A stretch of 64,000 bases of DNA from Bufo bufo. Its lineage: Eukaryota > Chordata > Amphibia > Anura > Bufonidae. The notes below the pieces were generated by a model. It was not told the DNA's origin. It was given only the letters and a program-made list of their open reading frames with translations, and searched no databases. Location of the stretch: positions 589,150,471-589,214,470 of the forward strand of contig NC_053390.1 of assembly GCF_905171765.1 (NCBI RefSeq), written 5' to 3'. Below, piece after piece: positions 1 through 9,205 of this stretch. A program made the position numbers and the translations under genes. Each line of letters starts with the position of its first letter. The first letter of the stretch is position 1.

Positions 1-1775
1 GGGAATCTGCCTCGGCTAAGATCCATAATTGTCAGATAGCTGGCGCTGGCCAGTCTATCTAGCAAGTCATCGATCCTGGGCATGGGGTACTCGTCAGAGA
101 CTGTGATGGCATTGAGTTTCCTGTAGTCCACACAGAATCGGGTAGTCTTATCTTTCTTAGGGACCAGAACCACCGGTGAGGCCCAGGCACTGCAGGATTT
201 CTGGATAACTTCCAATCCCAGCATCTCTTCAATTTCCCTTTTCATGTCAGTTCTTACCTGGTCCGAGACCCGATAAGACCACTGTCTGATTGAGGGATGT
301 GTGCCTGTGTCCACGTGGTGGGTCGTGAGGTGGGTCTTCCCTGGCCTGCCGGAGAAGGTGCTGGCGTATTCCGCCAGTACCTCCCAGAGCTGGCTGCTCT
401 GAGTAGGTGAAATATCAGGATTGATACTCCACCCAGCCCCGGCCTCCATAGTGTCCTCAAGCAGGTCACTTAGAGGGTCCACCTCCTCTCCCTCAGGCAT
501 GCTACATACTGCCAGGACATGTGCTGGCCGCTCATGGTGTCTTTTTAGCATGTTTACATGGAAGGTTCTGTGTCCCCTCTCCCTCATGTCAACCACATAG
601 TGGATCCTGTCCTTACACTGAAGTATGGGGTAAGGGCCCTCCCATGCAGCCTGAAGTTTGTTTTGTCTCAGGGGAAGCAGCACGTACACCTGGTCCCCCT
701 CCTGGTAGGTCCTTTCCCTGGCATGGCGATCGTACCAGCGTTTTTGGGTACGTTGCGCCTGTGCCATGTTCTCTGCCACCTGTTTGACCAGGGACTCCCT
801 CTTAGCCCTGAATCGCAGCACATAGTCAACCACAGATTGGTCAAGGTTGACACTTGGGCCTTCCCAGGACTCCCTAATGAGGTCCAGGGGGCCCCTTACA
901 CGTCTCCCGTACAGGAGTTCAAAAGGTGAGAAACCCGTGGACTCCTGTGGGACTTCCCTGTAGGCAAAAAGCAGGTGGGGCAGATATCGTTCCCAGTCTC
1001 TACCCTGGGACTCCACAAATGTGCGCAGCATTTGCTTCAGGGTCCCGTTGAATCGCTCACACAGGTCATTGGTCTGCGGATGGTATGGACTGGACACAAT
1101 ATGCTCCACCCGCATTTTTCTACAAAGGCCCTGCATAAGGTCAGACATGAACTGTGGGCCTTGGTCGGTCAGCATTTCGGCCGGGAAGCCGACGCGTGCG
1201 AATATCCCCAGCAGGGCAATCGCAACCTTGTCTGCCCGGGTGGAGGACAATGCCACAGCCTCGGGGTATCGAGTGGCATAATCGACCACTGTCAGTATAA
1301 ATCGTTTGCCCGTATTACTCGGGATAGCGAGGGGACCAATGATGTCCACAGCCACTCTCCGGAAAGGTTCCTCAATTATGGGCAAAGGATTTAGCGGGGC
1401 ACGGGACACGTCGCCCGTCTTGCCGACACACTGACAGGTGTCACAAGACCGACAGTACCGCGCTACGTCTGAGCTTATACCAGGCCAGTAGAAGTTGTAC
1501 AACAAACGGGACCTAGTCCTTTTAACCCCCAGGTGACCAGCCAAAGGGATCTCGTGCGCCACACGCAGCAATTGTCCTCGGTATTGGGTAGGGACAATCA
1601 TCCGCTTGTAGGCCGGATCACTTCCACCCCCACCTGGGAGTACCGCTTCCTGGTACAACCTACCATTCTCCCAGAAGACCCTGTGCGTAGCCCCCTCCGC
1701 AGGGTGGCTCTCAGCGGCACTTCTGAGTTGTACCAGGCTGGGGTCGCTCCGCAACGCCTGTTCAAAAGCGGTTCC
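1..1775 (-). CDS. pol: Pol: integrase followed by reverse transcriptase (partial, Gmr1-type order)
   Basis: I translated this by hand and found one stop-free minus-strand frame from the TAG at 1778-1776 to the window edge. It is in the same frame as Gag-protease. Domains in order: integrase HHCC finger (HEIPLAGH near 1556, CRSCDTC near 1460); integrase core with the three acidic residues in AVDIIGPL (near 1345), LTDQGPQF (near 1165) and LCERFNG (near 1055); a GPY/F-like module (WEGPYPILQ near 635, FHVNMLKRHH near 550); a linker; then RT fingers (SPVVLVPKKDKTTRFCVDYR near 165, YLTIMDLSRG at the edge). The RT YxDD box and RNase H are outside the window. The role is reverse transcription and integration of the element. 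No frameshift was found. Confidence 0.88.
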
Positions 1776-3659
1776 CTAGGAGTCAGACAACTGTCCCGTG
1801 GCAAATGTGGACAGAGGTCTGGGGCCTGCAGCTGCCAGGTCCATGGGGTCAGAACAGGTCGGAGCAATGGCTCCTACCTGCTCCGACCTGGACGGCCGGA
1901 CAGCTGTCACTTTCGAAGCGCTGCGGGTGACCGCCAGAACAGACCCATTATTACACACGACATTTGCATTAGTTTCACCAACATTACCCACAGATACATT
2001 GCAAGTATTACCACATTCAGTGTCCTGGTTCCCTGAATCAATACATACTTTCCCGATTACCTGTGAGCCCTCTGCTGCAAATGTCTCCGAATCTCCCTCC
2101 TCCAGAGATTCCTTCCCACACAAGTCAGCCTCCCCCGCCCGTACATTCCCCCAGGATACCTCACCCTCACTCACATCTCGGGTAGGTACCCTGGAATGTC
2201 CCGGAAGTCCACAGGAGTCCTGTGTGGTACCAGGCAGCACATAGCATGCCTGCATCCTGCCCAGATCAGTTCCGAGCAGGACATTCGTGGGTATGTCAGC
2301 CATGACACCCACCTCCCTCATTCCACTCCCGACACCCCAGTCCAGATAAACACGAGCCAGGGATACCTTGGGGAGCGGCCCTCCAACGCCAGTGAGCGAG
2401 AGGGTTCTTCCTGGAATGAGGTCCTTTTCGTCCACCATCTCTGGACGGACTAAAGTTACCTGGGCTCCCGAGTCCAACAGTCCAGTGGTGCATCGGTTAC
2501 CCACGGTAACGACTTGCATATTGTCCGCTGGGCGCTGGATCTCCTTCCCGACGAGGAAAACTCCGGGCGGCTTGCGGACAGATGTGCTGGTTGAGTTGCT
2601 GGTGGGCCTGCCAGTTGATGATTGTGGACTTCCCTTCTGCTCTGGGCACTCGCGGCTGAGGTGACCCGGCTTGTGGCACCGGTAGCAGGTCCGGATCTCC
2701 GCTGAGGCTGGCTTGGCTCCGTCAGGTCGCTGAGCAGGCCTCTGTAAGGGTCGCTGGAAGGGCCGGGAGGAGGAAACAGGGGAAGGGTTTCCTCCCAAAT
2801 GTGACAAAGCGTCCTTGGAGGCCCGAGTGCTGGGCATAGCGAGGAATTCATCAGCTAACTCGGCCGCCTCCCGCGCACTCGTTGGCTTGTGCTCACAGAC
2901 ATACTTTTGCACATCAGGGGGGCAATTGGCGACAAACTGTTCCCGGACCATCAGATCAGCCAGGGACTGCTTGGTGTCCTGGGTGAGGGGATCAGACCAC
3001 TGTTTGAAGATGGTCTGCAATTTGCCAAGATAGTCCGTAAATGTATCCTCAGGCCCTCTCCTCAGGGACCGGAATTTCAAACGGTAAGTCTCTGGGGTAA
3101 GCATGTACTTGGCTAGGATAGCATTTTTGATGGCCTTGTAACTGGCCCTCTCTGCAAAGGGTAGTTCAACAAGGGCCTCTATGGCTTTTCCCTTCAGCGC
3201 AGACATAAGGTGTCCCGCCCACTGTGGCTCTGGCACTTGGTACTGATGGCATGAGGTCTCAAAAGCATGAAGGAAGATGTCAATGTCACAGTTCTCTGAT
3301 TCCATCACAGGCAGTTTTGGCTTGACCACCAGGGATGGTCCTGTGGAAGCAGCAGCCCGGTCTGGCCTTTGAAGCTGTAATTGGGCCATTGCCAGTTCAT
3401 GACGTTGACGCGCCTCCAGCAGCCGAAAATACAAGTCCGGGTTAGTGTGGAGTAGTTGGTCCATAACACTTAGGGATGGCATAGAAACAGAGCTATGCTC
3501 AGCTAGAGAACTGCAAGGCTCAGCAGGATGTCCGTTTCCCAGTTCGTCAGCCTCAGCCTGGGAGGGGTTATCCAACTCAGTGGCATCTGAGTTTCCTCCA
3601 TCCAATAACTCCTGGGCCTTCAGCATACCTCTGGTTTGAGGGACCTGTGGTGCACTCAT
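1776..3659 (-). CDS. gag: Gag-protease polyprotein of the Gmr1-like element
   Basis: The open frame extends to 3710, but the ATG at 3659 (MSAPQVPQ) is the more likely start, because the residues before it (YPNPSLFFFPFFYL) look like translated leader. About 627 residues. An N-terminal polar region is followed by a retrotransposon Gag domain (CHQYQVPEPQWAGHLMSALK, LRRGPEDTFTDYLGKL) and one zinc knuckle, CYRCHKPGHLSREC, that binds RNA. The pepsin-like protease follows, with active site LLDSGAQVTLV near 2490. A long spacer then runs to the TAG at 1778-1776, where integrase continues in the same frame. Gag assembles particles and the protease matures the polyprotein. Intact apart from the terminal TAG, which is either a read-through signal or a recent mutation. 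Confidence 0.85.
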   Translation of the reverse strand: MSAPQVPQTRGMLKAQELLDGGNSDATELDNPSQAEADELGNGHPAEPCSSLAEHSSVSMPSLSVMDQLLHTNPDLYFRLLEARQRHELAMAQLQLQRPDRAAASTGPSLVVKPKLPVMESENCDIDIFLHAFETSCHQYQVPEPQWAGHLMSALKGKAIEALVELPFAERASYKAIKNAILAKYMLTPETYRLKFRSLRRGPEDTFTDYLGKLQTIFKQWSDPLTQDTKQSLADLMVREQFVANCPPDVQKYVCEHKPTSAREAAELADEFLAMPSTRASKDALSHLGGNPSPVSSSRPFQRPLQRPAQRPDGAKPASAEIRTCYRCHKPGHLSRECPEQKGSPQSSTGRPTSNSTSTSVRKPPGVFLVGKEIQRPADNMQVVTVGNRCTTGLLDSGAQVTLVRPEMVDEKDLIPGRTLSLTGVGGPLPKVSLARVYLDWGVGSGMREVGVMADIPTNVLLGTDLGRMQACYVLPGTTQDSCGLPGHSRVPTRDVSEGEVSWGNVRAGEADLCGKESLEEGDSETFAAEGSQVIGKVCIDSGNQDTECGNTCNVSVGNVGETNANVVCNNGSVLAVTRSASKVTAVRPSRSEQVGAIAPTCSDPMDLAAAGPRPLSTFATGQLSDS

Positions 3660-3855
3660 TGTTGCCAAATAAAAGAAAGGAAAGAAAAACAAAGAGGGGT
3701 TGGGGTACACTTCCAGCTGCTATGCATGTATAAACAAAAATGCACTGTGTCTCTTTCTTAAAAAACGGTTAGGTTTTTTCAGTGTGAGGCTAATCGCTTA
3801 ACCCACACACTGACGCTCTAAGCAAGCTGCAATCCCACTTAGCTGCCACCAATTC
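3660..3855 (-). other. Gmr1-like leader with probable primer binding site
   Basis: Non-coding stretch between the LTR and gag. Immediately inside the LTR end (3855 downward on the minus strand) is TTGGTGGCAGCTAAGTGGG, the position and style of a tRNA primer binding site in gypsy elements. I do not assign the tRNA. The remainder holds nothing else I recognise. Confidence 0.5.
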
Positions 3856-4958
3856 TGTCACAACCACCCCCGTTTAAATCAGACTTCTGACCGCCAGGAC
3901 GCCCCAGCGTGGGGAAAAGCCCAACCGAGGGTGGACCGCGACAGGGGGGAGATTCAGAATTACCCAAACAGTCAATCCTGCACCCCCCTTATTTTCTGCT
4001 GCCACCACGTTCGTGAGTGAACGACTCTATAATTGTAGGGATAGGGGTTCGGACCACTCACAGATCAGCCCCACTATCACGCTACAAGCTAACCCAAGCG
4101 AGTCATAAAACAGTTATGTCTCTAATATCAGTCTACTATAAAACAGGTAGGTCTCTTCAGGGCGTACGAGTACTTTGTTGCAGTGGGGCTTAGAGCAATA
4201 AGAGAGAGACAATTTAAAAGATATGAAAATATCTTTTACTATAAGTAACACAGAAGTGAAACAAACAATACATACAAAAATTTACAGAAAAAATAGTACA
4301 ATAGCAAGCTGGAATCATGTGGAAAATAAACAGGGATAAAAAGAGAAATACTATCTTGGATTTTGCCTATGCAAAATCCAGGCACAAACTTACGTTCCAA
4401 CGGACAGCCTATCGGCGATGTGACCACAGGGCAAAAAGCTCCCCTCTTACATTGCGCACTGACCTTTATGCCCCATTCTGTGGGAGGGTAAGGGGGGTTG
4501 GCCCAGCCAATCGCTGGCCAAGGGCTGCACGGTGGGTGTTCCTGAAGGAGGGTTTGGGAGGGCTTATTGGCCCCTCCCTGCTGCTGGCCAGGCCACTTTT
4601 CCCTAATTTTACAAAAGAGGCCCATAACTTTGCCGGCGTAATAAATATGAAAAACCGGGCACTTGTGCGGGGTCCCCCATGAATTTATGGACGATTCTAT
4701 GGGTGACACCCCACCTCTCTCCCCTCCAGGTGACTAGTAACCCATTTCCCAGTCTGGGAAGACCCCAGAGCTGCCAAGTTTGGACTCTCCTGGTTCCTCT
4801 GGGTGAGAGGTGCACTTTGAGGGTACCTACATTTTTGGGTCATAGTTCCATATAGCCCCAATATGCTTTTTGGGGTTCTCAGAGCACGGTTTACATCCCA
4901 GCTATCTCTACTATCATTTTTTAATAAGATCCGGACAGGGACGTGACATCGCGTCACA
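3856..4958 (-). repeat. 5' LTR of the Gmr1-like element
   Basis: Read on the minus strand, the segment begins TGTGACGC at 4958 and ends TTGTGACA at 3856, giving the TG...CA ends expected of an LTR of about 1.1 kb. The primer-binding-site-like sequence follows directly. The outer boundary was chosen because an older, unrelated ORF breaks off exactly there. The partner LTR is outside the window, so the limits are inferred and not proven by a pairwise match. Confidence 0.6.
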
Positions 4959-5787
4959 AAAGGTTCCCCAAAGGGATCCGTGATCGCACCGTCCGCGGTA
5001 GCGGGGGGATCGTTGGGGGCGCCCAAAGGGAGGAGCTTAGGAGGTGCCGAAGTAGAAGGACCTGGGTCCTGCATCTCCATACCGTCATCTGAATCATGAA
5101 CGGACTCATCCTCAGCCTCCTCACCTGACCCGATTTCTGAGTCGGAGTCACTCTCGGGTTGTGCTCTAGTACATTTCCATTGCCCCGCCCGTTCTGCCTA
5201 GCGTGGAAAGGGTTTTTTGCGTGAAACACGCTATCCTGGGGGTGAGATACTTCACCGATCACATGGATTCTGGAGGCCTGAGCGTCATGATGGGGATAAT
5301 CAACTGAGGGGAGCTCAGAACGCGCCGAGCGTGCACTATGCGCCGCGCCCTGGGCGCCAGAGGAAGCAGAAACCCTGCCAGAGGAAGCAGAAACTGATCC
5401 CATAGCTGGGGCAATGGCATCTGCCACTGACTTTTGAAAGGCCAAAGGGTCCTCTGGTATTGGGCCTAAGGTGGGAATGGGGGATAATTGGCGCGGTAGT
5501 GCCTGTGAATTGGTCTGTGCCTGAGGGGAGTCAATGTCCCCCAAAGGGTGAGATGGGGTGGCTGGGTTAGGCATGGTTGGGCAGGACACAGCCACAATCA
5601 ACAAACAAAAAATGCGACCTGACTTGGCCAGTTGGTACTGGGGACTGTGGCACTGAAGGGGGGAGGAAAAAAAACCCAGGGAAAAGAAGGTGCGCTGCAG
5701 GGACCGGGATCTCCAGAGCTCGGCAGATGGGGAGCGGCGCGCGGTATTCGCAAGATGGCAGCTGAAGTCACGCGAGATTTCCGGCAC
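4959..5787 (-). pseudogene. Broken ORF fragment of an older retroelement (possibly DIRS-type ORF1)
   Basis: A minus-strand frame begins MPNPATPSHPLGDI near 5574 and is rich in Ser, Pro and Ala. A frame change follows near 5110, into an acidic stretch that continues as GMEMQDPGPSTSAPP, and the frame stops at the LTR boundary. The composition and the acidic Ser-rich N-terminus remind me of ORF1 of amphibian DIRS-like elements, but no diagnostic domain (reverse transcriptase, methylase or recombinase) is present here, so the family is a guess. The Gmr1-like element appears to have inserted into this ORF; the downstream half would lie left of the window. The CpG-rich upstream DNA (5690-5960) may be its 5' region. 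Confidence 0.4.
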
Positions 5788-6319
5788 ACGGAGGACAAAG
5801 CGGGACGCTCTTGCCTCTGAGATCTCGCAAGATTTCCGGCGTCATGGCCGGAGAGGGGGGAGAGGAAGCTGGCGGAAGCACAAGTGGGGTAAGAGGAGCA
5901 GAGCAAACCACTCTGAGAGGAGACTGGGTAAGGCAGGAGCCGGAAAAAGATCAGATGGGTAGGAAAAATAACAAGGGGTAACAACATGGAAAAACTATGG
6001 ACAATTATATATCAGCCCAAGAGCAAACCATATAGTTATCTCCTCCTGTGAGCAGCAAAGAAAGAGGAGGATTGTGAGGAGTGGCTGGGTATTATACCGC
6101 TGTAACAGGGAGTGGTCTGTTGCCTAGGTCACTAGTTTTCTCTTCGTGTCCTGTTTTGCTGCTAGAGTTTTCAGTAAAGAAAGAGAATGCAATACGAAGC
6201 CTCCGTGTCTGCCATAAAATTACTTTACACAGTTTAGTGTCATCTGCAAACATTATATTTTACTGTGCAAGCCTTCTGCAAGATCATTAATAAATACTGT
6301 ATATTGATGAGAATAGGAC
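5788..6319. other. CpG-rich then AT-rich flank, no gene seen
   Basis: 5690-5870 contains two related CpG-rich pieces ending in GATTTCCGGC, plausibly the 5' region of the ORF fragment at 4959-5787. 6020-6300 is AT-rich with no convincing frame. Part of it (near 6220-6300) looks like an old dispersed repeat that I cannot name. Confidence 0.4.
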
Positions 6320-6650
6320 TAGTGATGATCGAGCAATACCACGTGTGCTCAAGCGCCATGCTCGAGTTTCCTCCCTGCACGTTTGTTGGCTGCTATGCAG
6401 CCAATAAACGTGCAAGTAAGTAGTGCCACTCACTGTAATGCTGTAGCCATGTTGGTTACTGGCATTACAGTGATTGGCTGGCCGGAACGCGTCATCGGGT
6501 GCAATAAAGCTAGTCTTAGTCAGGGAGAGCTGTGCTGTAGAAGGGGCAGATAGTGTAGGGAATTGAATTTTATTTTTTTGGTTAGGCAGGGTTGGTGTTA
6601 GAGACCCAAAAGTCCTTTTAAGGACTATTGTTGTATCTGGCAGCAATATA

Positions 6651-7386
6651 CCGTATTTCTTTCTTTATAAGACGCACTTCCCCCCCCCCCAAAAGTGGGG
6701 GGGAAATGTCAGTGTGTCTTATAAAACGAATACTAGTGAGCGCTTCCATTATGGAAGCGCTCACTAGTATGTATTAGGAGCGGGGAGCGAAGCGCCGCAA
6801 GCGCAGGTAATATTTACCCTCCCTGGTCTGCGCCACGGCTCCTCTTCAGCTGTCGCACTCCCATGTTTCTGGCCTGCGCTGCACTGTCCTGACCGCGCAC
6901 TATGACCTGACGCTGCACCCAGTCATGTGACAGATGGGAGCGCGACAGCTGAAGAGGAGCCGCAGAGCAGGACAGGTAAGAGGATTTTTTATTTTAGTCT
7001 GATCTGAGGTCTGATGGGCTATTCTGAGGTCTGGGGGTACTGATGGGCTATTCTGAGGTCTGGGGGTACTGATGGCCTAATGTGAGGTCTGGGGGTACTG
7101 ATGGGCTAATTTGAGGTCTGGGGGTACTGATGGGCTAATCTGAGGTCTGGGGGTACTGATGAGCTAATCTCAGGTCTGGGGGTACTGATGGGCTAATTTC
7201 AGGTCTGGGGGTACTGATGGGCTAATCTGAGGTCTGATTGGGGTACTGATGGGCTAATCTGAGGTCTTATAAGGCTCTGAGTGGGCTGATGTGAGGTCTG
7301 ATGAAAAATATTTTTTCTTATTTTTCTACTCTAAAATCTGGGGTGCGTCTTATCATTGGGTGCGTCTTATAAAGCGAAAAATGCGG
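6651..7386. mobile_element. TIR transposon (MITE-like) inserted in the hAT element
   Basis: Inverted ends CCGTATTTCTTTCTTTATAA (left) and, read inward from the right, CCGCATTTTTCGCTTTATAA are both followed by GACGCAC and flanked by TATA. A TA target duplication is therefore possible, and 4 bp cannot be excluded. The interior has a GC-rich stretch (6800-6970) and a 29-bp tandem array, but no transposase. A diverged relative with the same end occurs near 25690-25760. Confidence 0.7.
7004..7290. repeat. 29-bp minisatellite
   Basis: About nine to ten imperfect copies of a unit built on GTCTGGGGGTACTGATGGGC followed by TAATCTGAG. It lies inside the TIR transposon at 6651-7386. Confidence 0.85.
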
Positions 7387-7399
7387 TATATTATTAGCG

Positions 7400-8330
7400 T
7401 AACCTCCGCTAAATATCTTGCAATTGTTCGACCGCTGCAGACAGCAACATTATCTGCATTACATCTCCTGTGTAACGTGTGTGCAGCCTAAAAATATCTG
7501 TGACATCCAGTGTACTTTTTCCATAGACGGTGTCCGCTGTGGACAGTTACATTACCTGCGCTACAGCTCCTGTATAAGGTTTGCGCATCCTAAAAATATC
7601 TGTGACATTCAGTGTACTTTTTCTATAGACGCTACGGACAGTGACATTACCTGCGCTACATCTCCTGTATAATGTGTGCGCATCCTAAAAATATCTGTGA
7701 CATCCAGTGTACTTTTTATGTAGACGCTGCAGACAGCGACATTATCTGCGCTACATCTGTGCATACTAAAAATATCTGTGACATCCAGTGTACTTTTTAC
7801 GTGGACGGTGTCTGCTGCGGACAGTTACATTACCTGCGCTACATCTCCTGTATAACGTTTGCGCATCCCAAATAGCTGTGACATTCCCTGCAATTTTTTA
7901 ATAGCCGCTGGTGAAAGCAGCGACATTACCTGCGCTACATCTCCTGTATAACGTTTGCGCATCCCAAATAGCTGTAACATTCCCTTTAATTTTTTATTAG
8001 CCGCTGGTGACAGCAGCGACATTACCTGCGCTACATCTCCTGTATAACGTTTGCGCATCCCAAATAGCTGTAACATTCCCTTTAATTTTTTATTAGCCGC
8101 TGGTGACAGCAGCGACATTACCTGCGCTACATCTCCTGTATAACGTTTGCGCATCATAAATATCACTGACATTCAGTCAAATTTTTTCGCTGCTGGTGGC
8201 AACGATATTACCTCCGCTACATCTCCTGTATAACGTTTGCACATCCTAAATATTAGTGACATTCAATAAATTTATTTGCACATACACTTACAAAACCTGC
8301 GCTACTGTACATGTGACATACTTGCAAGCA
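7400..8330. repeat. Tandem array, roughly 80-106 bp units, in the hAT 5' region
   Basis: About nine units, each carrying ACATCTCCTGTATAACGTTT, then GCGCATCCTAAAAATATC, then TGACAT(T/C)CAGTGTAC or a variant. The three units between about 7860 and 8150 are nearly identical to each other (with TTAATTTTTTATTAGCCGCT), which points to recent local homogenisation. Spurious frames across it in both directions reflect the repeat and are not genes. Confidence 0.85.
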
Positions 8331-8345
8331 TATATACCATTTAAT

Positions 8346-8552
8346 ATGCTGAAGGCGAGCAGTAAGGGACGGGGAAGTGGCTGTGCTGCTGATGGTGCAC
8401 GCAGAGGCAGTGGCCCTGGGCGCGGTGAAACCACAGCACAAGAAACACACTCATCCACGAATCCTAGCTTCATGTCCCAGTTTGCAGGGCGCGCAGGACA
8501 CCACTTTCGAAGTAAGACCAGTGCGACCAGGTGGCCGGTTGGATTGCAGTAG
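8346..8552 (+). pseudogene. N-terminal piece of hAT transposase ORF
   Basis: Frame MLKASSKGRGSGCAADGARR ... ends WPVGLQ-stop just before the inserted MITE. It is Gly/Arg-rich and low complexity. I place it with the hAT ORF by position: after removing the MITE at 8574-9201, the coding-like sequence continues with Ser-rich residues at 9206. It could instead be a separate short upstream ORF. Low information content limits certainty. Confidence 0.45.
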
Positions 8553-8573
8553 ATAATGCTTCTAGTCGGTTAT

Positions 8574-9201
8574 AGGGATTCTGTCATGACATTTGAGGCC
8601 TATAACCTAAACATATGGCCAGGTCCGTCCAAATAGCATGAATCCGAAACTGTACTTATTAAATGTGCCTGTGGCTCTATTAGCACATAAAACAGGTTTT
8701 AATAACCTGTCATTCACCTACCTAAGGTGCCCAAGGGGACGTCGCTTCATACAGGGTGCCCGGCTGCAGCCATCCCCGCCTGGTGCCCAGCGCCGCCTTC
8801 CCACTAGAAATCGCCGCCCTCCCTGTCTATAGTGACGCCTTCCTCACCTTAGCCCCACCTCTGCAATCGTCCGGTCCCTCAGGTTATGCCTAGTGCGCAC
8901 GCGTGGGATCTGGCAGAGGGACCGGACGATTGCGGAGGCGGGGCTGAGGTGAGGAAGGCGGCGATTTCAACTGGGAAAGCGGCGCTGGGCACCAGACGGA
9001 GATGGCTGCAGCCGGGCACCCAGTATGAAGCAACGTCCCCTTGGGCACCTTAGGTAGGTGAATGACAGGTTATAAAAACCTGTTTTGTGTGCTAATAGAG
9101 CCACAGGCACATTTAATAAGTACAGTTTCGGATTCATGCTATTTGGACGGACCTGACCATATGTTTAGGTTATAGGCCTAAAATGTCATGACAGAATCCC
9201 T
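8574..9201. mobile_element. Foldback MITE with long inverted repeats (Kolobok/T2-like ends)
   Basis: The left arm (8574 to about 8805) and right arm (about 8960 to 9201) are inverted copies, with ends AGGGATTCTGTCATGACATT. Flanks are TTAT on the left and TTGA on the right, a plausible decayed TTAA-type target duplication. The ends resemble the AGGGAGTCTGTCACC ends of the clean TTAA element at 48944-49466. No coding capacity. It interrupts the hAT ORF region. Confidence 0.8.
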
Positions 9202-9205
9202 TTGA

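Larger units (their letters stand above)
1..4958 (-). mobile_element. Gmr1-like Ty3/gypsy LTR retrotransposon, 5' part, cut by window edge
   Basis: On the minus strand the order is LTR (4958-3856), untranslated leader, Gag with a CCHC knuckle, aspartic protease, integrase, then the first half of reverse transcriptase at the left edge. Integrase preceding RT is the Ty1/copia gene order, but the domains themselves are gypsy-like (HHCC, DDE, GPY/F module; RT motif FCVDYRKLNAIT). This combination defines the Gmr1-like group known from deuterostomes. The rest of RT, RNase H and the 3' LTR lie outside the window, so the target duplication cannot be checked. The only break seen is one in-frame TAG between protease and integrase. 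Confidence 0.85.

Noticed and set aside
1533..2244. Plus-strand frames overlapping Gag-protease
   Set aside because: Antisense shadows of a domain-bearing minus-strand frame.
7825..8172. Minus-strand repeat protein with three near-identical units
   Set aside because: It is the hAT 5' tandem array read through; no domain, and the element's genes run on the plus strand.
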